Shown: positions 1 through 7,616 of the stretch, one piece after another
Layout: every line of letters starts with the position of its first letter
How positions within the stretch are numbered: position 1 is the first letter of the stretch
Assembly (NCBI RefSeq): GCF_014648315.1
Contig: NZ_BMQW01000011.1
Span: 1-64,000, forward strand
Source: Shewanella ulleungensis
GTDB lineage: Bacteria > Pseudomonadota > Gammaproteobacteria > Enterobacterales > Shewanellaceae
Reading direction: 5' to 3'
DNA length: 64,000 nucleotides
Program-made: the position numbers and the translations under genes
Notes under the pieces: generated by a model
Seen by the model: the letters and a program-made list of their open reading frames with translations, nothing else
Databases searched by the model: none
What the model was told of the DNA's origin: nothing

Positions 1-1
1 C

Positions 2-43
2 TCTAACGAAGAAGTTGTTCAATCTGTATTGGTTAAAATGTGA
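2..43 (+). CDS. 3' end of a truncated cassette-type gene
   Basis: Only the last 14 codons are present, reading SNEEVVQSVLVKM-stop in frame 2 with TGA at 41-43. The product cannot be recognised from so little. It is called because the stop codon lies only 4 bases before an attC-like site, which is the arrangement of a gene and its recombination site in an integron cassette. The rest of the gene lies left of the window. Confidence 0.4.
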   Translation, partial: SNEEVVQSVLVKM

Positions 44-47
44 TGTA

Positions 48-149
48 TAACAAGTTGCCTAATTTCGCCGCAAACAGCGCGGCTGGGACAAATACTCACT
101 GGGCTTCGCCCAACAACGTTCGCATTTACCCATTGGCAAAGCGTTAGGT
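48..149 (+). repeat. attC-like integron recombination site
   Basis: The site opens with TAACAAGTTGCC and closes with GGCAAAGCGTTAGG. The outer TAAC (48-51) pairs with GTTA (143-146), a 3x3 internal loop follows, and TTGCC (55-59) pairs with GGCAA (135-139). This is the R/L box layout of attC sites, and the GCGTTAGG end is typical of the crossover core. The centre is only partly self-complementary, with a GGGC-TTC-GCCC apical hairpin at 101-111. The ~100-bp length suits a Vibrio/Shewanella-type attC. It sits 4 bp after one stop codon and 5 bp before the next start. Confidence 0.55.
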
Positions 150-154
150 GTGTC

Positions 155-535
155 GTGGGCATTAGTGTTAATTTGAAGAAATATTTACTAGCCATAGCTG
201 GCTTATTAGGGCTTGGAGGCGTTTCAGTGCAATCTAATGCGGTTGATGAACCATTATTCAAAAACATAAATCGTGAAGACTCTGAAATACAAAAGGCGCA
301 CTCATTAGCGGCAGAGACAATTAATCAATTCGAACAATATGTAAAAGAACAGCGTAACGTAACATACATGGCTAAGTTGAGGTTTAGAGATCCTGATTTG
401 TCGGAAGAACTTGGTACTGATCAATTTCTATATATGTGGCTTACGAATGTCTTTTATCATGAAGAAGAAAAGTTGTTTTCTGGTACATTTTTAGAAGGGG
501 TAATAACATGGCCACCCACGATATTGGCTAAATAA
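155..535 (+). CDS. small secreted protein, possibly DUF2314/YegJ-like
   Basis: This 126-residue protein starts at a GTG five bases after the attC-like site. An N-terminal hydrophobic stretch (about residues 8-26) after two lysines looks like a signal peptide or anchor. The body contains an A-x-x-T-x-x-x-F helix, then a Y-x-A-K-L-R-F strand, a W near residue 92 and a F-x-G-T-F-x-x-G segment. That order resembles DUF2314 proteins such as E. coli YegJ, but the match is from memory and the C-terminus is shorter than usual, ending WPPTILAK. It may be a cassette-borne gene whose end was altered. Another small secreted family remains possible. Confidence 0.55.
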   Translation: MGISVNLKKYLLAIAGLLGLGGVSVQSNAVDEPLFKNINREDSEIQKAHSLAAETINQFEQYVKEQRNVTYMAKLRFRDPDLSEELGTDQFLYMWLTNVFYHEEEKLFSGTFLEGVITWPPTILAK

Positions 536-536
536 C

Positions 537-583
537 AAACAATAAACTACGCTTTATTTACCCTTTCCAAACGGTAATTAAAG
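537..583 (+). repeat. possible truncated attC core and RAYT flank
   Basis: Directly after the previous stop the sequence reads ATAACAAAC, like the left core of an attC site. No matching GTTAG right core follows. Instead the sequence runs into a short hairpin, TTACC...GGTAA at about 557-576, and then the transposase start. The simplest reading is a cassette end cut by insertion of the transposase unit, but the evidence is one short motif. Confidence 0.25.
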
Positions 584-1561
584 ATGGCCAGACCAAGACA
601 GACAATCGTTAGCCTGGAAGATACACCTTACTACCACTGCTGTTCTCGAGTGGTGCGTAAGGCATTTCTATGTGGAATAGATAACTCAACAGGTGAGAAC
701 TTTGAGCATCGGCGGGAGTGGGTCGACTCTCGGATTCTAGAATTAGCGACTATCTTTGCCATTGATATCTGTGCTTATGCCGTGATGAGTAATCACTTAC
801 ATGTGGTTATAAAAGTCGATGCTGATAAAGCAAAACAATGGTCAGATAAAGAAGTGCTCATTCAATGGCACAAAGGCTTTAAGGGCACGTTACTCACACA
901 CAAATACATGAAAGAAGAAGACCTTAACTCAATTGAGCTTCAAACGGTTAATGAATGCATTACTGAATACCGTAAGCGGTTAATTGATATCAGTTGGTTT
1001 ATGCGCTCACTCAGTGAGCCCATCGCCAGAATGGCCAATAAAGAAGATAAGTGCACAGGCCGCTTCTGGGAAGGGCGCTTTAAGTCTCAAGCACTGCTTG
1101 ATGAAGCCGCAGTTTTAGCCTGTATGGCTTATGTTGATTTAAACCCAATTCGTGCTCAAATGGCCGCAACCCCTGAAAGCTCAGATTACACCAGTATTCA
1201 GCGCCGAATAAATTCAGCAATCAAAGGCGAGCAACCACCAGAGCTATTACCGTTTGTGGGTAATGAGCGACTCAATTTGCCTAACGGGCTCATGTTCAGT
1301 GTCAAAGACTACATTGTACTGGTTGAAGATACTGGTCGGATAATTCGAGAAGATAAGCGTGGCGCTATTAGCTCAAGCAGTCAGGACATACTGAATAGAT
1401 TAAACATCCCAGCAGAGAATTGGCTTAAAATCACTACAGAGTTTGGTGCATTATTTAAAGGTGCTGTCGGAGCATTACCCGCATTAACCGAATATTGTGA
1501 GCACCTAGACCGAAAACGACGACAAGGCGCATCAAATTGTCAACGTTGGCTGCAAGCTTAA
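584..1561 (+). CDS. REP-associated (RAYT-like) Y1/HUH transposase
   Basis: This 325-residue protein belongs to the IS200-like Y1 transposase superfamily. The N-terminus has Y-Y-H-C-C-S-R, and residues about 65-75 hold A-V-M-S-N-H-L-H-V-V, whose H-x-H is the metal-binding HUH motif. The stretch with R-F-W-E-G-R-F-K-S-Q followed by Y-V-D-L-N-P-I-R is characteristic of the long RAYT-type proteins found as single genes in marine gammaproteobacteria. Such proteins nick single-stranded DNA at hairpins and are linked to dispersal of REP palindromes. The reading frame is intact. No partner TnpB or accessory gene and no clear terminal hairpin pair were seen, so its mobility is uncertain. Confidence 0.85.
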   Translation: MARPRQTIVSLEDTPYYHCCSRVVRKAFLCGIDNSTGENFEHRREWVDSRILELATIFAIDICAYAVMSNHLHVVIKVDADKAKQWSDKEVLIQWHKGFKGTLLTHKYMKEEDLNSIELQTVNECITEYRKRLIDISWFMRSLSEPIARMANKEDKCTGRFWEGRFKSQALLDEAAVLACMAYVDLNPIRAQMAATPESSDYTSIQRRINSAIKGEQPPELLPFVGNERLNLPNGLMFSVKDYIVLVEDTGRIIREDKRGAISSSSQDILNRLNIPAENWLKITTEFGALFKGAVGALPALTEYCEHLDRKRRQGASNCQRWLQA

Positions 1562-1877
1562 ATAAAACAGACTAGAAAATATTGTTTATCTACTGCTTGA
1601 TTGATATCAGGTCCTTAGAGGTGAGCAGCGTTTAGTGTTTTTCTCCTGCAGCCTTCGTATAATCTTAAGTGGTAATATTTTTAGATTGAATTTGTCGATT
1701 TGAATAATAAAAAATAAGTAGATTTCCGCTCAGATGGTTAAACATAAAGGCTTTTATGTTTATCGGCCTAATCTTGGGTGGCATTTGCAGAAGCAGCATT
1801 TGCAGAAGCAGGAATATGCTTGTAGCAGAAGAGTATGCTCTTATGGAAGTTGTATTACCTAATGCAGAGGGAGCGGA
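1562..1877. other. intergenic region with short repeats
   Basis: No convincing gene is seen. The region holds a near-perfect local direct repeat, GCATTTGCAGAAGCA twice at about 1782-1811. It also contains the first copy of a 28-bp repeat described separately. A short open frame (MLVAEEYALMEVV...) ends at a TAG near 1927 in a different frame from the next ORF, which could mean a broken gene. Confidence 0.4.
1684..1711 (+). repeat. imperfect direct repeat, copy 1
   Basis: GATTGAAT, four to five variable bases, then GATTTGAATAATA; 23 or more of 28 positions match a second copy at 3423-3450. Weaker similarity continues for about 30 bases downstream in both copies. Confidence 0.5.
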
Positions 1878-2168
1878 TTGGGCCCACTCACTCGATTTGC
1901 CTATTCTTCAATTCCTTTGCCACTAGATGATGTTCGCGCTCATTTACCTGAAGACATGATCAAATCAAACCATCCGGAAGTTTCAATATCCTATAAAGGG
2001 GAGAGGCTTATTAACGACCCTAAAGAGGATTGGTTCGAGTTTACTGGTAAAAAGGCAGGCAGAGCCAAGTGCAGTAATTCTAAGTCTAAAGAAAAGTGTG
2101 ATGAGTACTCAAAAAAGTACCAGTCAATGAAAGAGGAAGCCAATAGAGTTATTTCGAGTATGAAGTAG
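1878..2168 (+). CDS. hypothetical small basic protein (start uncertain)
   Basis: A 96-codon frame begins at a TTG, with a stop just upstream at 1860. An internal ATG at residue 26 would give about 71 residues. There is no signal peptide. The C-terminal half is lysine-rich and helical (K-S-K-E-K-C-D-E-Y-S-K-K-Y). The family is not recognised. No good ribosome binding site is visible before either start. A different-frame ORF overlaps its beginning, so this may be the 3' remnant of a frameshifted gene. It lies in the accessory stretch between the transposase and an orphan binding protein. Confidence 0.3.
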   Translation: MGPLTRFAYSSIPLPLDDVRAHLPEDMIKSNHPEVSISYKGERLINDPKEDWFEFTGKKAGRAKCSNSKSKEKCDEYSKKYQSMKEEANRVISSMK

Positions 2169-2338
2169 CTCAGAGGTAATAAATTTATAACAAACGGCTG
2201 CATCGGGCAAAATTCCAATATTGGTTAGCCCATACTGATATGTACAGTCATACCGTATCAGCTCATATCTTTAAATGAACTCCTTTGCTATATTTATTGT
2301 AAAGCAGAGTCGCGCTCTGATGTCTTTTGGGAGGGTGT

Positions 2339-3349
2339 GTGGCTAAATTACTTGTGTTGTTTGTTGCCTTTTGTCTTATCCCCATTTTTTCTGTATATGG
2401 AAAAGAATTGAAACTTGCTGTGGTACCTAAATTTAATAGTGTTTTTTTTGAGCAAAGTAAAGTGGGGTGTATTGATGCGGCTGCTCAAATAAAAGGCGTT
2501 GAGTGCATATATCGTGGACCTGATATAAGCAATGTTAGGATGCAAGACCAAGTTATAAATCAACTAATTGATGACGGTATAGATGGTATAGCTGTAGCCG
2601 TTACACAGTCTAAATATCTCGTTAAAAATAGCCTGAAGAGAGCTAAAGAAGCAGGCATTCCGATTATTACCTATGATTCTGACTTTGATGCTTCAATTAA
2701 CGAAGATCCTAATAATTTTCGTCTTGCCTACATAGGCACTGATAATTATGAATTGGGTAAAACATTAGGTGAAGAGTTAAAGAAACTAAGGCCTAATGGG
2801 GGAACACTAATAATGCAATCTGGGCGACCAGATTCTCCCAATTTGAATTTAAGACTGATGGGAGTCCGCTCTGCATTATCGGGGATCAAATACGATGCGC
2901 CTCCTGGGAGATTGCTTAATCACGATTCGGGTTGGACTGAAGTTAGAGAGCCTTTTTTTAATTTTGATCAGCTTGATCAATCTGTTAAACAAATGGAGTC
3001 AGTCATGAAAGGTAAGCCTGTAAAAGCAGACTCTTTTATTGCTGTGGGGGGTTGGGCGCAAAATGACCAAGCACTTTACCGTAAAATGATTACCCCGTTT
3101 CAAGCAAAAATTAGTAGTAACAAGGTTATTATTGTTATTACGGATACATCCTCTGAACAATTAACCATGCTGGAAGATCAACTTGCTCATATCAATATTG
3201 GCCAAGATCCATATGAGATGGGAAGACAAGCCATTTTGACACTGTATAAGATTGTCACAAAACAAAAATACGAGAAAACAATTCACACACCTATCATGGT
3301 TTGCACTGCAGATAATTTTGATACCTGTACCCAAAGTACCGGATTGTAA
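2339..3349 (+). CDS. orphan periplasmic sugar-binding-like protein
   Basis: The GTG at 2339 is chosen because GGGAGGG lies 3-9 bases upstream and the protein then opens with lysine plus a hydrophobic signal peptide cleaved near VYGKE. The mature part follows the ribose-binding (Peripla_BP_4, LacI-like) fold: K-L-A-V-V-P-K, then D-G-I-D-G-I-A-V, G-I-P-I-I-T-Y-D-S-D, and Y-I-G-T-D-N-Y-E-L-G-K. The last of these is typical of sugar-binding proteins. Length (336 aa) is normal. No ABC permease or ATPase is adjacent, so it either serves a transporter elsewhere or works as a sensor-coupled binding protein such as a partner of a histidine kinase or chemoreceptor. The ligand is unknown. Confidence 0.8.
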   Translation: MAKLLVLFVAFCLIPIFSVYGKELKLAVVPKFNSVFFEQSKVGCIDAAAQIKGVECIYRGPDISNVRMQDQVINQLIDDGIDGIAVAVTQSKYLVKNSLKRAKEAGIPIITYDSDFDASINEDPNNFRLAYIGTDNYELGKTLGEELKKLRPNGGTLIMQSGRPDSPNLNLRLMGVRSALSGIKYDAPPGRLLNHDSGWTEVREPFFNFDQLDQSVKQMESVMKGKPVKADSFIAVGGWAQNDQALYRKMITPFQAKISSNKVIIVITDTSSEQLTMLEDQLAHINIGQDPYEMGRQAILTLYKIVTKQKYEKTIHTPIMVCTADNFDTCTQSTGL

Positions 3350-3422
3350 TCATCTTTAATATCCCTGTTCTAGTTAACCTTATATTGCCAAACACGATAG
3401 TTGCCAGTTTGTGATTTTATTC

Positions 3423-3450
3423 GATTGAATTGACTGATTTGAATAATATA
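3423..3450 (+). repeat. imperfect direct repeat, copy 2
   Basis: This is the second copy of the element at 1684-1711, sharing GATTGAATT and GATTTGAATAATA. The two copies bracket the hypothetical ORF and the binding-protein gene. They may be remnants of a duplicated upstream region or of an insertion. Confidence 0.5.
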
Positions 3451-3604
3451 AATATCGAGGTTACCCAGTTAGATTATTAAGAATATGAGTCGTTTTATTT
3501 TCTTCAAATGAGTAGGATAGTTTGGCTCTAAATAGAGCTATAAAAATTTATTTTTAGATGCAGCCTTACCGTGTCTGCTTTGTTGCTAATAAAAGGAATT
3601 AATT

Positions 3605-4951
3605 TTGAGCATTTTCAAGTGGGTCTACTTTGCGTTTTTTACGATATTAATTTTCTCATCTAACTCATGGGCAACAAGTTCTGTTGAAGTCTTATCGATG
3701 CGAGACAGAGCTTCGTTGATAGACAATATATTGGTTAAACGTGTAGCACAATTATTACCTAAATTGATGGATGAACATCAGTTAGATATGTGGCTAGTTA
3801 TTAGCCGTGAGTATAATGAAGATCCTGTCATTAAAACATTATTGCCTGCCACGTGGTTGTCTGCTCGTCGCACAACCATATTGGTTTTTGCTCGTAAAGC
3901 TGATGGTAGTATTGGAGCATATGCCATTGCACCTTATAACGTTGGGGATGTTTTTGAAAAAGCATGGGATAAATCAAAACAGCCAGATCAGTGGGTGGCC
4001 TTAAATGAGTTAATTGAACGCTATCAACCTAAAACGATTGGTATTAATCAATCAGAGCATTGGGCACATGCAGATGGTTTAGCCGCAACAGATAAAGACA
4101 ATTTACTCACGCATTTGCCTGAAAAATATAAAACAAGAATTGTGTCAGCAGAACCTGTCGCCGTTGGGTGGTTGGAGCAAAGAATTCCCGAAGAAATTAC
4201 CGTTTATAAAGATACCGTAAAATTGGCTCATGAAATTATTGCACAGGCGTTTTCGAATCAAGTCATCACGCCTGGAAAAACAACTACAGATGACGTGGTT
4301 TGGTGGCTAAGAGAGCGAATTGTTGAGCTAAAACTACAAACTTGGTTTCATCCCAGTGTGTCAATTCAACGCAGTGATGACGCGGCCTTTGAGTCCGTCT
4401 CGAGTTTGGTTCATGATAATGCACAGCAGATTATTTTGCCCGGCGATCTGTTACATGTTGATTTTGGCATTACCTATTTACGGCTAAATACTGATACACA
4501 ACAACATGCTTATGTATTAAAACCTGGCGAGACCGACGCCCCAGATTATTTGCAAAAAGCGTTGTTATCAGGAAATGCTCTGCAAGATATATTTACTGGC
4601 GAATTTGCTCAAGGGCTTAGCGGAAACCAAGTGCTAGCGCGCGCTCGCAAGCGTGCAATTGAGCAGGGCTTAACTCCAACTATTTATACTCATCCGTTGG
4701 GATATCATGGCCATGGCGCTGGTACCACGCTGGGGATGTGGGACTCGCAAGCAGGGGTAGTCGGTGATGGTGATTACCCACTACATTTCAATACTGCTTA
4801 TGCCATTGAGTTAAATAACGCTATTTATATTGAGCCTTGGAAAAAAGAAATTAGAATTATGCTAGAAGAAGATGCCATTTTTGACCGTTCTGGAGTGTGG
4901 TATATCGATGGCAGACAAACAGAGTTATTACTGATTAAACCCACCTTATGA
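3605..4951 (+). CDS. secreted M24-family aminopeptidase P-like protein
   Basis: A TTG start preceded by AAAAGGA is used, and residues 1-23 form a signal peptide ending S-W-A. The rest is a creatinase/prolidase-type M24 peptidase with an N-terminal domain (about 35-200) and a C-terminal pita-bread domain. The five metal ligands expected of the family can be placed: D in H-V-D-F-G, D in N-T-D-T, H in H-P-L-G-Y-H-G-H-G, E in A-I-E-L-N-N and E in L-E-E-D-A. Enzymes of this group remove an N-terminal residue before proline, or cleave Xaa-Pro dipeptides, here in the periplasm. Spacing to neighbours suggests a monocistronic gene. Substrate is not predictable. Confidence 0.87.
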   Translation: MSIFKWVYFAFFTILIFSSNSWATSSVEVLSMRDRASLIDNILVKRVAQLLPKLMDEHQLDMWLVISREYNEDPVIKTLLPATWLSARRTTILVFARKADGSIGAYAIAPYNVGDVFEKAWDKSKQPDQWVALNELIERYQPKTIGINQSEHWAHADGLAATDKDNLLTHLPEKYKTRIVSAEPVAVGWLEQRIPEEITVYKDTVKLAHEIIAQAFSNQVITPGKTTTDDVVWWLRERIVELKLQTWFHPSVSIQRSDDAAFESVSSLVHDNAQQIILPGDLLHVDFGITYLRLNTDTQQHAYVLKPGETDAPDYLQKALLSGNALQDIFTGEFAQGLSGNQVLARARKRAIEQGLTPTIYTHPLGYHGHGAGTTLGMWDSQAGVVGDGDYPLHFNTAYAIELNNAIYIEPWKKEIRIMLEEDAIFDRSGVWYIDGRQTELLLIKPTL

Positions 4952-5055
4952 GCGACAGAAATCATCAGGGCGCTTAGTAGTGTTTAATGGCGTCATATTA
5001 TTTCAAGCTTGGCGTTATTCTATTCGTGTCCCGTACAAGATGAACTATAAATGAA

Positions 5056-5079
5056 CAAAAGCCGATGTGTGCATCGGCT
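5056..5079 (-). terminator. terminator of the DUF1097 gene
   Basis: AGCCGATG-TGTG-CATCGGCT forms an 8-bp stem. Read on the minus strand it is followed by TTTTGTTCATTT. It lies about 80 bases past the stop of the minus-strand gene ending at 5156. Confidence 0.6.
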
Positions 5080-5155
5080 AGTGTTGAATGGCAATTTTGA
5101 CACTGTAAATTTGTTATACATTGAAACGCAGGTTAGGTTTATTTCCCAATGATGC

Positions 5156-5662
5156 CTACATTTCTTTTACCGCATTTTCTTTTAAAGATTTAGCTGTTTT
5201 ATTTGTTAATGCTGGATCTGTTAATGAAATAAATAAGCCTGTTAATCGGCTCATGCTATAGCCCAGTACTGCACCTAATATAAGCGGCGGTACAATGACG
5301 GCGATATCAGCATTGAGTGCAAAAGTGATACAGCAACCAATAAATGTTCCAGGAATAAACGCAAAGTTTTTGTTACTAGCTTGTAAGCACATAAAAGCGG
5401 TAACAATGCCGGTTAATGCATAACTAATGATTGGTGACCCCAGTGCACTGCTGCCTGCAATAATTAACCACCCCCAGAATACACCAGAAAGGTTTGTCAT
5501 CATGGCCATAAGCATCCCTTTTACGCCAGTTTCTGTTTGAGCGAAAAAGGTACTACAACCGAGAAAACCGACCCAGGTTACGAGGTGAAATACATCAGCA
5601 AGACCGGCCCAAAGTGATGCTAATAATCCTGCTGAAATTGCAATTTGCCAACGATGCGCCAT
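5156..5662 (-). CDS. DUF1097 inner-membrane protein
   Basis: A 168-residue, strongly hydrophobic protein with about five membrane segments separated by short glycine-rich turns. The sequence (W-A-G-L-A-D, V-T-W-V-G-F-L-G-C-S-T-F-F-A) and length match the DUF1097 family, which includes E. coli YcdZ. The family has no established function. The last 30 residues are a polar cytoplasmic tail. The ATG start is the first in frame. It stands alone with its own terminator, and nothing around it hints at a substrate. Confidence 0.8.
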   Translation of the reverse strand: MAHRWQIAISAGLLASLWAGLADVFHLVTWVGFLGCSTFFAQTETGVKGMLMAMMTNLSGVFWGWLIIAGSSALGSPIISYALTGIVTAFMCLQASNKNFAFIPGTFIGCCITFALNADIAVIVPPLILGAVLGYSMSRLTGLFISLTDPALTNKTAKSLKENAVKEM

Positions 5663-5965
5663 GGCCGCCTCTCAATATTTAAAAGTAGAACTCTGAGTTC
5701 TAAATTTAGCACAATAAGGGGCGTATATGCAGTTTTGTTTTATAAAAAGCGATCCAGTTCGCAAATAATCGCGATAGCTAATAAACGCTACATCCATTAA
5801 CGAGCGGTTATTTTATAATGATTTCAAGCTGCTGCTCGTTATTATTGCCAGGGACTATTGCCAGGGACGTTAGCAAGCTGATTTGGCCGTTTATGGGGAT
5901 GAGTTTAAGGTGATAGGTATTGGCGACGTTGGCTATTGAAGCTGTATTTCAATTAGCGGTTAACA
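5663..5965. other. intergenic region
   Basis: No gene is seen between these two minus-strand genes. The only clear structure is a perfect 13-bp tandem duplication at 5843-5868. The stretch should contain the promoter of the DUF1097 gene near its right of 5663, but no confident promoter boxes were picked. Confidence 0.5.
5843..5868 (+). repeat. 13-bp perfect tandem duplication
   Basis: TATTGCCAGGGAC occurs twice without a gap. It looks like a recent slippage duplication in non-coding DNA. Confidence 0.8.
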
Positions 5966-6217
5966 CTATTTAAAAGTCACTTTACCGCCAACCATTTTTA
6001 ATGCTGGTGCGCCGCGGATTAAGGTTTCACGAGCAAATATTTGACCGCATCCAGGACATGTACAACTGACTTTTGTACAGTCTTCTACTATGCGTTCTTT
6101 GAAACATTTGATTAAGGCTCCTTTGCCACCTTTGCGATATTTAAACAGCTGGGTTTTGCATTTGGAGCAGAATATATCGACTGTGCGAGAAGGGCCTTTT
6201 TTATTCGGTTTTGCCAT
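5966..6217 (-). CDS. small zinc-ribbon protein
   Basis: An 83-residue basic protein with two cysteine pairs, C-S-K-C near residue 17 and C-T-C-P-G-C near residues 51-56, as in a zinc ribbon. The N-terminus (AKPNKKGPSR) is strongly basic, suggesting nucleic-acid contact. The ATG at 6217 is preferred over an in-frame GTG at 6235 because neither has a strong ribosome site and the shorter form is a compact domain. I recognise the general type as a conserved hypothetical of Shewanella-like genomes but know no function. It is transcribed alone. Confidence 0.65.
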   Translation of the reverse strand: MAKPNKKGPSRTVDIFCSKCKTQLFKYRKGGKGALIKCFKERIVEDCTKVSCTCPGCGQIFARETLIRGAPALKMVGGKVTFK

Positions 6218-6533
6218 TTTTAGTCTTACATCCACATGTTAAAACGTATTTTTAGTGTCATAAAAACGCGGTTACCTTAACCGATAATGGATCAAGGTTC
6301 ACGAGGTTGTTTTAATACAGACTCCGTTTACTGATTTTACAGTACCACACTATTTGTTGGCTAAGATGTGGTTAGTTGATGTTGGAGTAGGAAGTATTTA
6401 AAGGCGTAACCTTTTAATATTTAGCAAATTGTTACTATTTGGTCTAATCTTTTAATCACGTTATTATGCTTTAACCAATCATATGGCCATTTAGTGTTGG
6501 TCGTTGTAATTGCTATACAGGAACACAATATTA

Positions 6534-7598
6534 ATGGTCATTTCTAATTTATGGGCAAGCGAACTTGAGTATCGACGAACAGTTTTAAAGGCTGTGTTGA
6601 TTGTTATTATTGTCGCGGGCAGTATTTTTGTCGTAAATAACTGGATTGGCGGTTTTAAAGTGTACGCAATGGTCGAATTAGCCATGGTGTGTCTTTGTGT
6701 CGGTATTCTTGTGATTCATAAAACGACACCAAACCTTACCTTGTGGTGCTTAGTATTTTTATTTGCGCTATATAGCGTTATTTTGATTGGTATTTATGGT
6801 TCCTCTTTTAATTCTGGGTTATTTACTTGGCTGTTTATTATCCCTGTATTGTCTTATCTTTTGTTGGGTATAAAGCTCGGTACTTTATACACGAGCGTAT
6901 ATGTAGTAAGTGGGATAGGCATTTTGGTTTATGCATTGATATTTGATATCGCCGAAATTTATCCGATTACTATCGCTAATATTGTTTTGTGTTTAGCGGC
7001 TATTTGGGCGTTATCTTTTAGTTATGAGTATAAGCGAGCCGAAGCAGTAGAGCGTTTACAAAAAATGGCATCTTTAGACCCATTAACCGGCCTAAATAAT
7101 CGCTTACTATTAGATTCGATCTTCGGTATGTTATGTGAAAGCTTGCCTGAACAACATCAGTCTGTGTCGGTATTGTTGCTTGATCTTGACCATTTTAAAC
7201 GTGTAAACGATCAATATGGTCATGATGTGGGTGATAAAGTGCTCGTTGAGGTGTCTCGTGTACTTAATCAGGCTCGTCGTCAAAATGATTGGGCCTTTCG
7301 TTTAGGTGGTGAGGAGTTTTGTATGTTAGTTCCTAATACGAGTTTGCAACAGGCTGGACACATTGCTGAGCGTTTACGAAAAATGATTGATCAAGTTACT
7401 GTTATCGATGGTTGCGATATTAACTTGAGTATCAGTATTGGAGTGTCTCGTTGGCCTGAAGATGGCGATCATTTTTCACACATTTACAAAACGGCAGATG
7501 CGCGTTTATACCAAGCCAAAATGACAGGCCGAAATAAAGTGGTTACCGGCGAGCAACCTATGGCGAGTACTGATGCTACCATTTCAGCAAATAGTTAG
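6534..7598 (+). CDS. membrane-anchored diguanylate cyclase (GGDEF)
   Basis: The first 175 residues form about six hydrophobic membrane segments with short loops, a sensor-like input region of unknown ligand. Residues about 185-340 are a GGDEF domain: D-P-L-T-G-L-N-N-R at its start, D-L-D-H-F-K-R-V-N-D metal/substrate segment, and the catalytic G-G-E-E-F. It should make cyclic di-GMP from two GTP. No R-x-x-D inhibitory site is evident five residues before GGEEF, where the sequence is D-W-A-F-R-L. No EAL domain is fused. ATG 6534 replaces an upstream TTG because it begins just before the first helix. The gene is monocistronic. Confidence 0.88.
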   Translation: MVISNLWASELEYRRTVLKAVLIVIIVAGSIFVVNNWIGGFKVYAMVELAMVCLCVGILVIHKTTPNLTLWCLVFLFALYSVILIGIYGSSFNSGLFTWLFIIPVLSYLLLGIKLGTLYTSVYVVSGIGILVYALIFDIAEIYPITIANIVLCLAAIWALSFSYEYKRAEAVERLQKMASLDPLTGLNNRLLLDSIFGMLCESLPEQHQSVSVLLLDLDHFKRVNDQYGHDVGDKVLVEVSRVLNQARRQNDWAFRLGGEEFCMLVPNTSLQQAGHIAERLRKMIDQVTVIDGCDINLSISIGVSRWPEDGDHFSHIYKTADARLYQAKMTGRNKVVTGEQPMASTDATISANS

Positions 7599-7616
7599 CT
7601 GATTTTACGATATTGG

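Noticed and set aside
1740-1930. Possible broken gene in a different frame ahead of the 1878 ORF
   Set aside because: The joined frames resemble no family I know and the frameshift cannot be proven from one sequence.
2187-2230. Second attC-like site with TAACAAACGG...GGTTAGCCC after the 1878-2168 ORF
   Set aside because: Only AAC/GTT would pair between the ends; the arms inside do not match. The central CCAATATTGG palindrome is not an attC feature.
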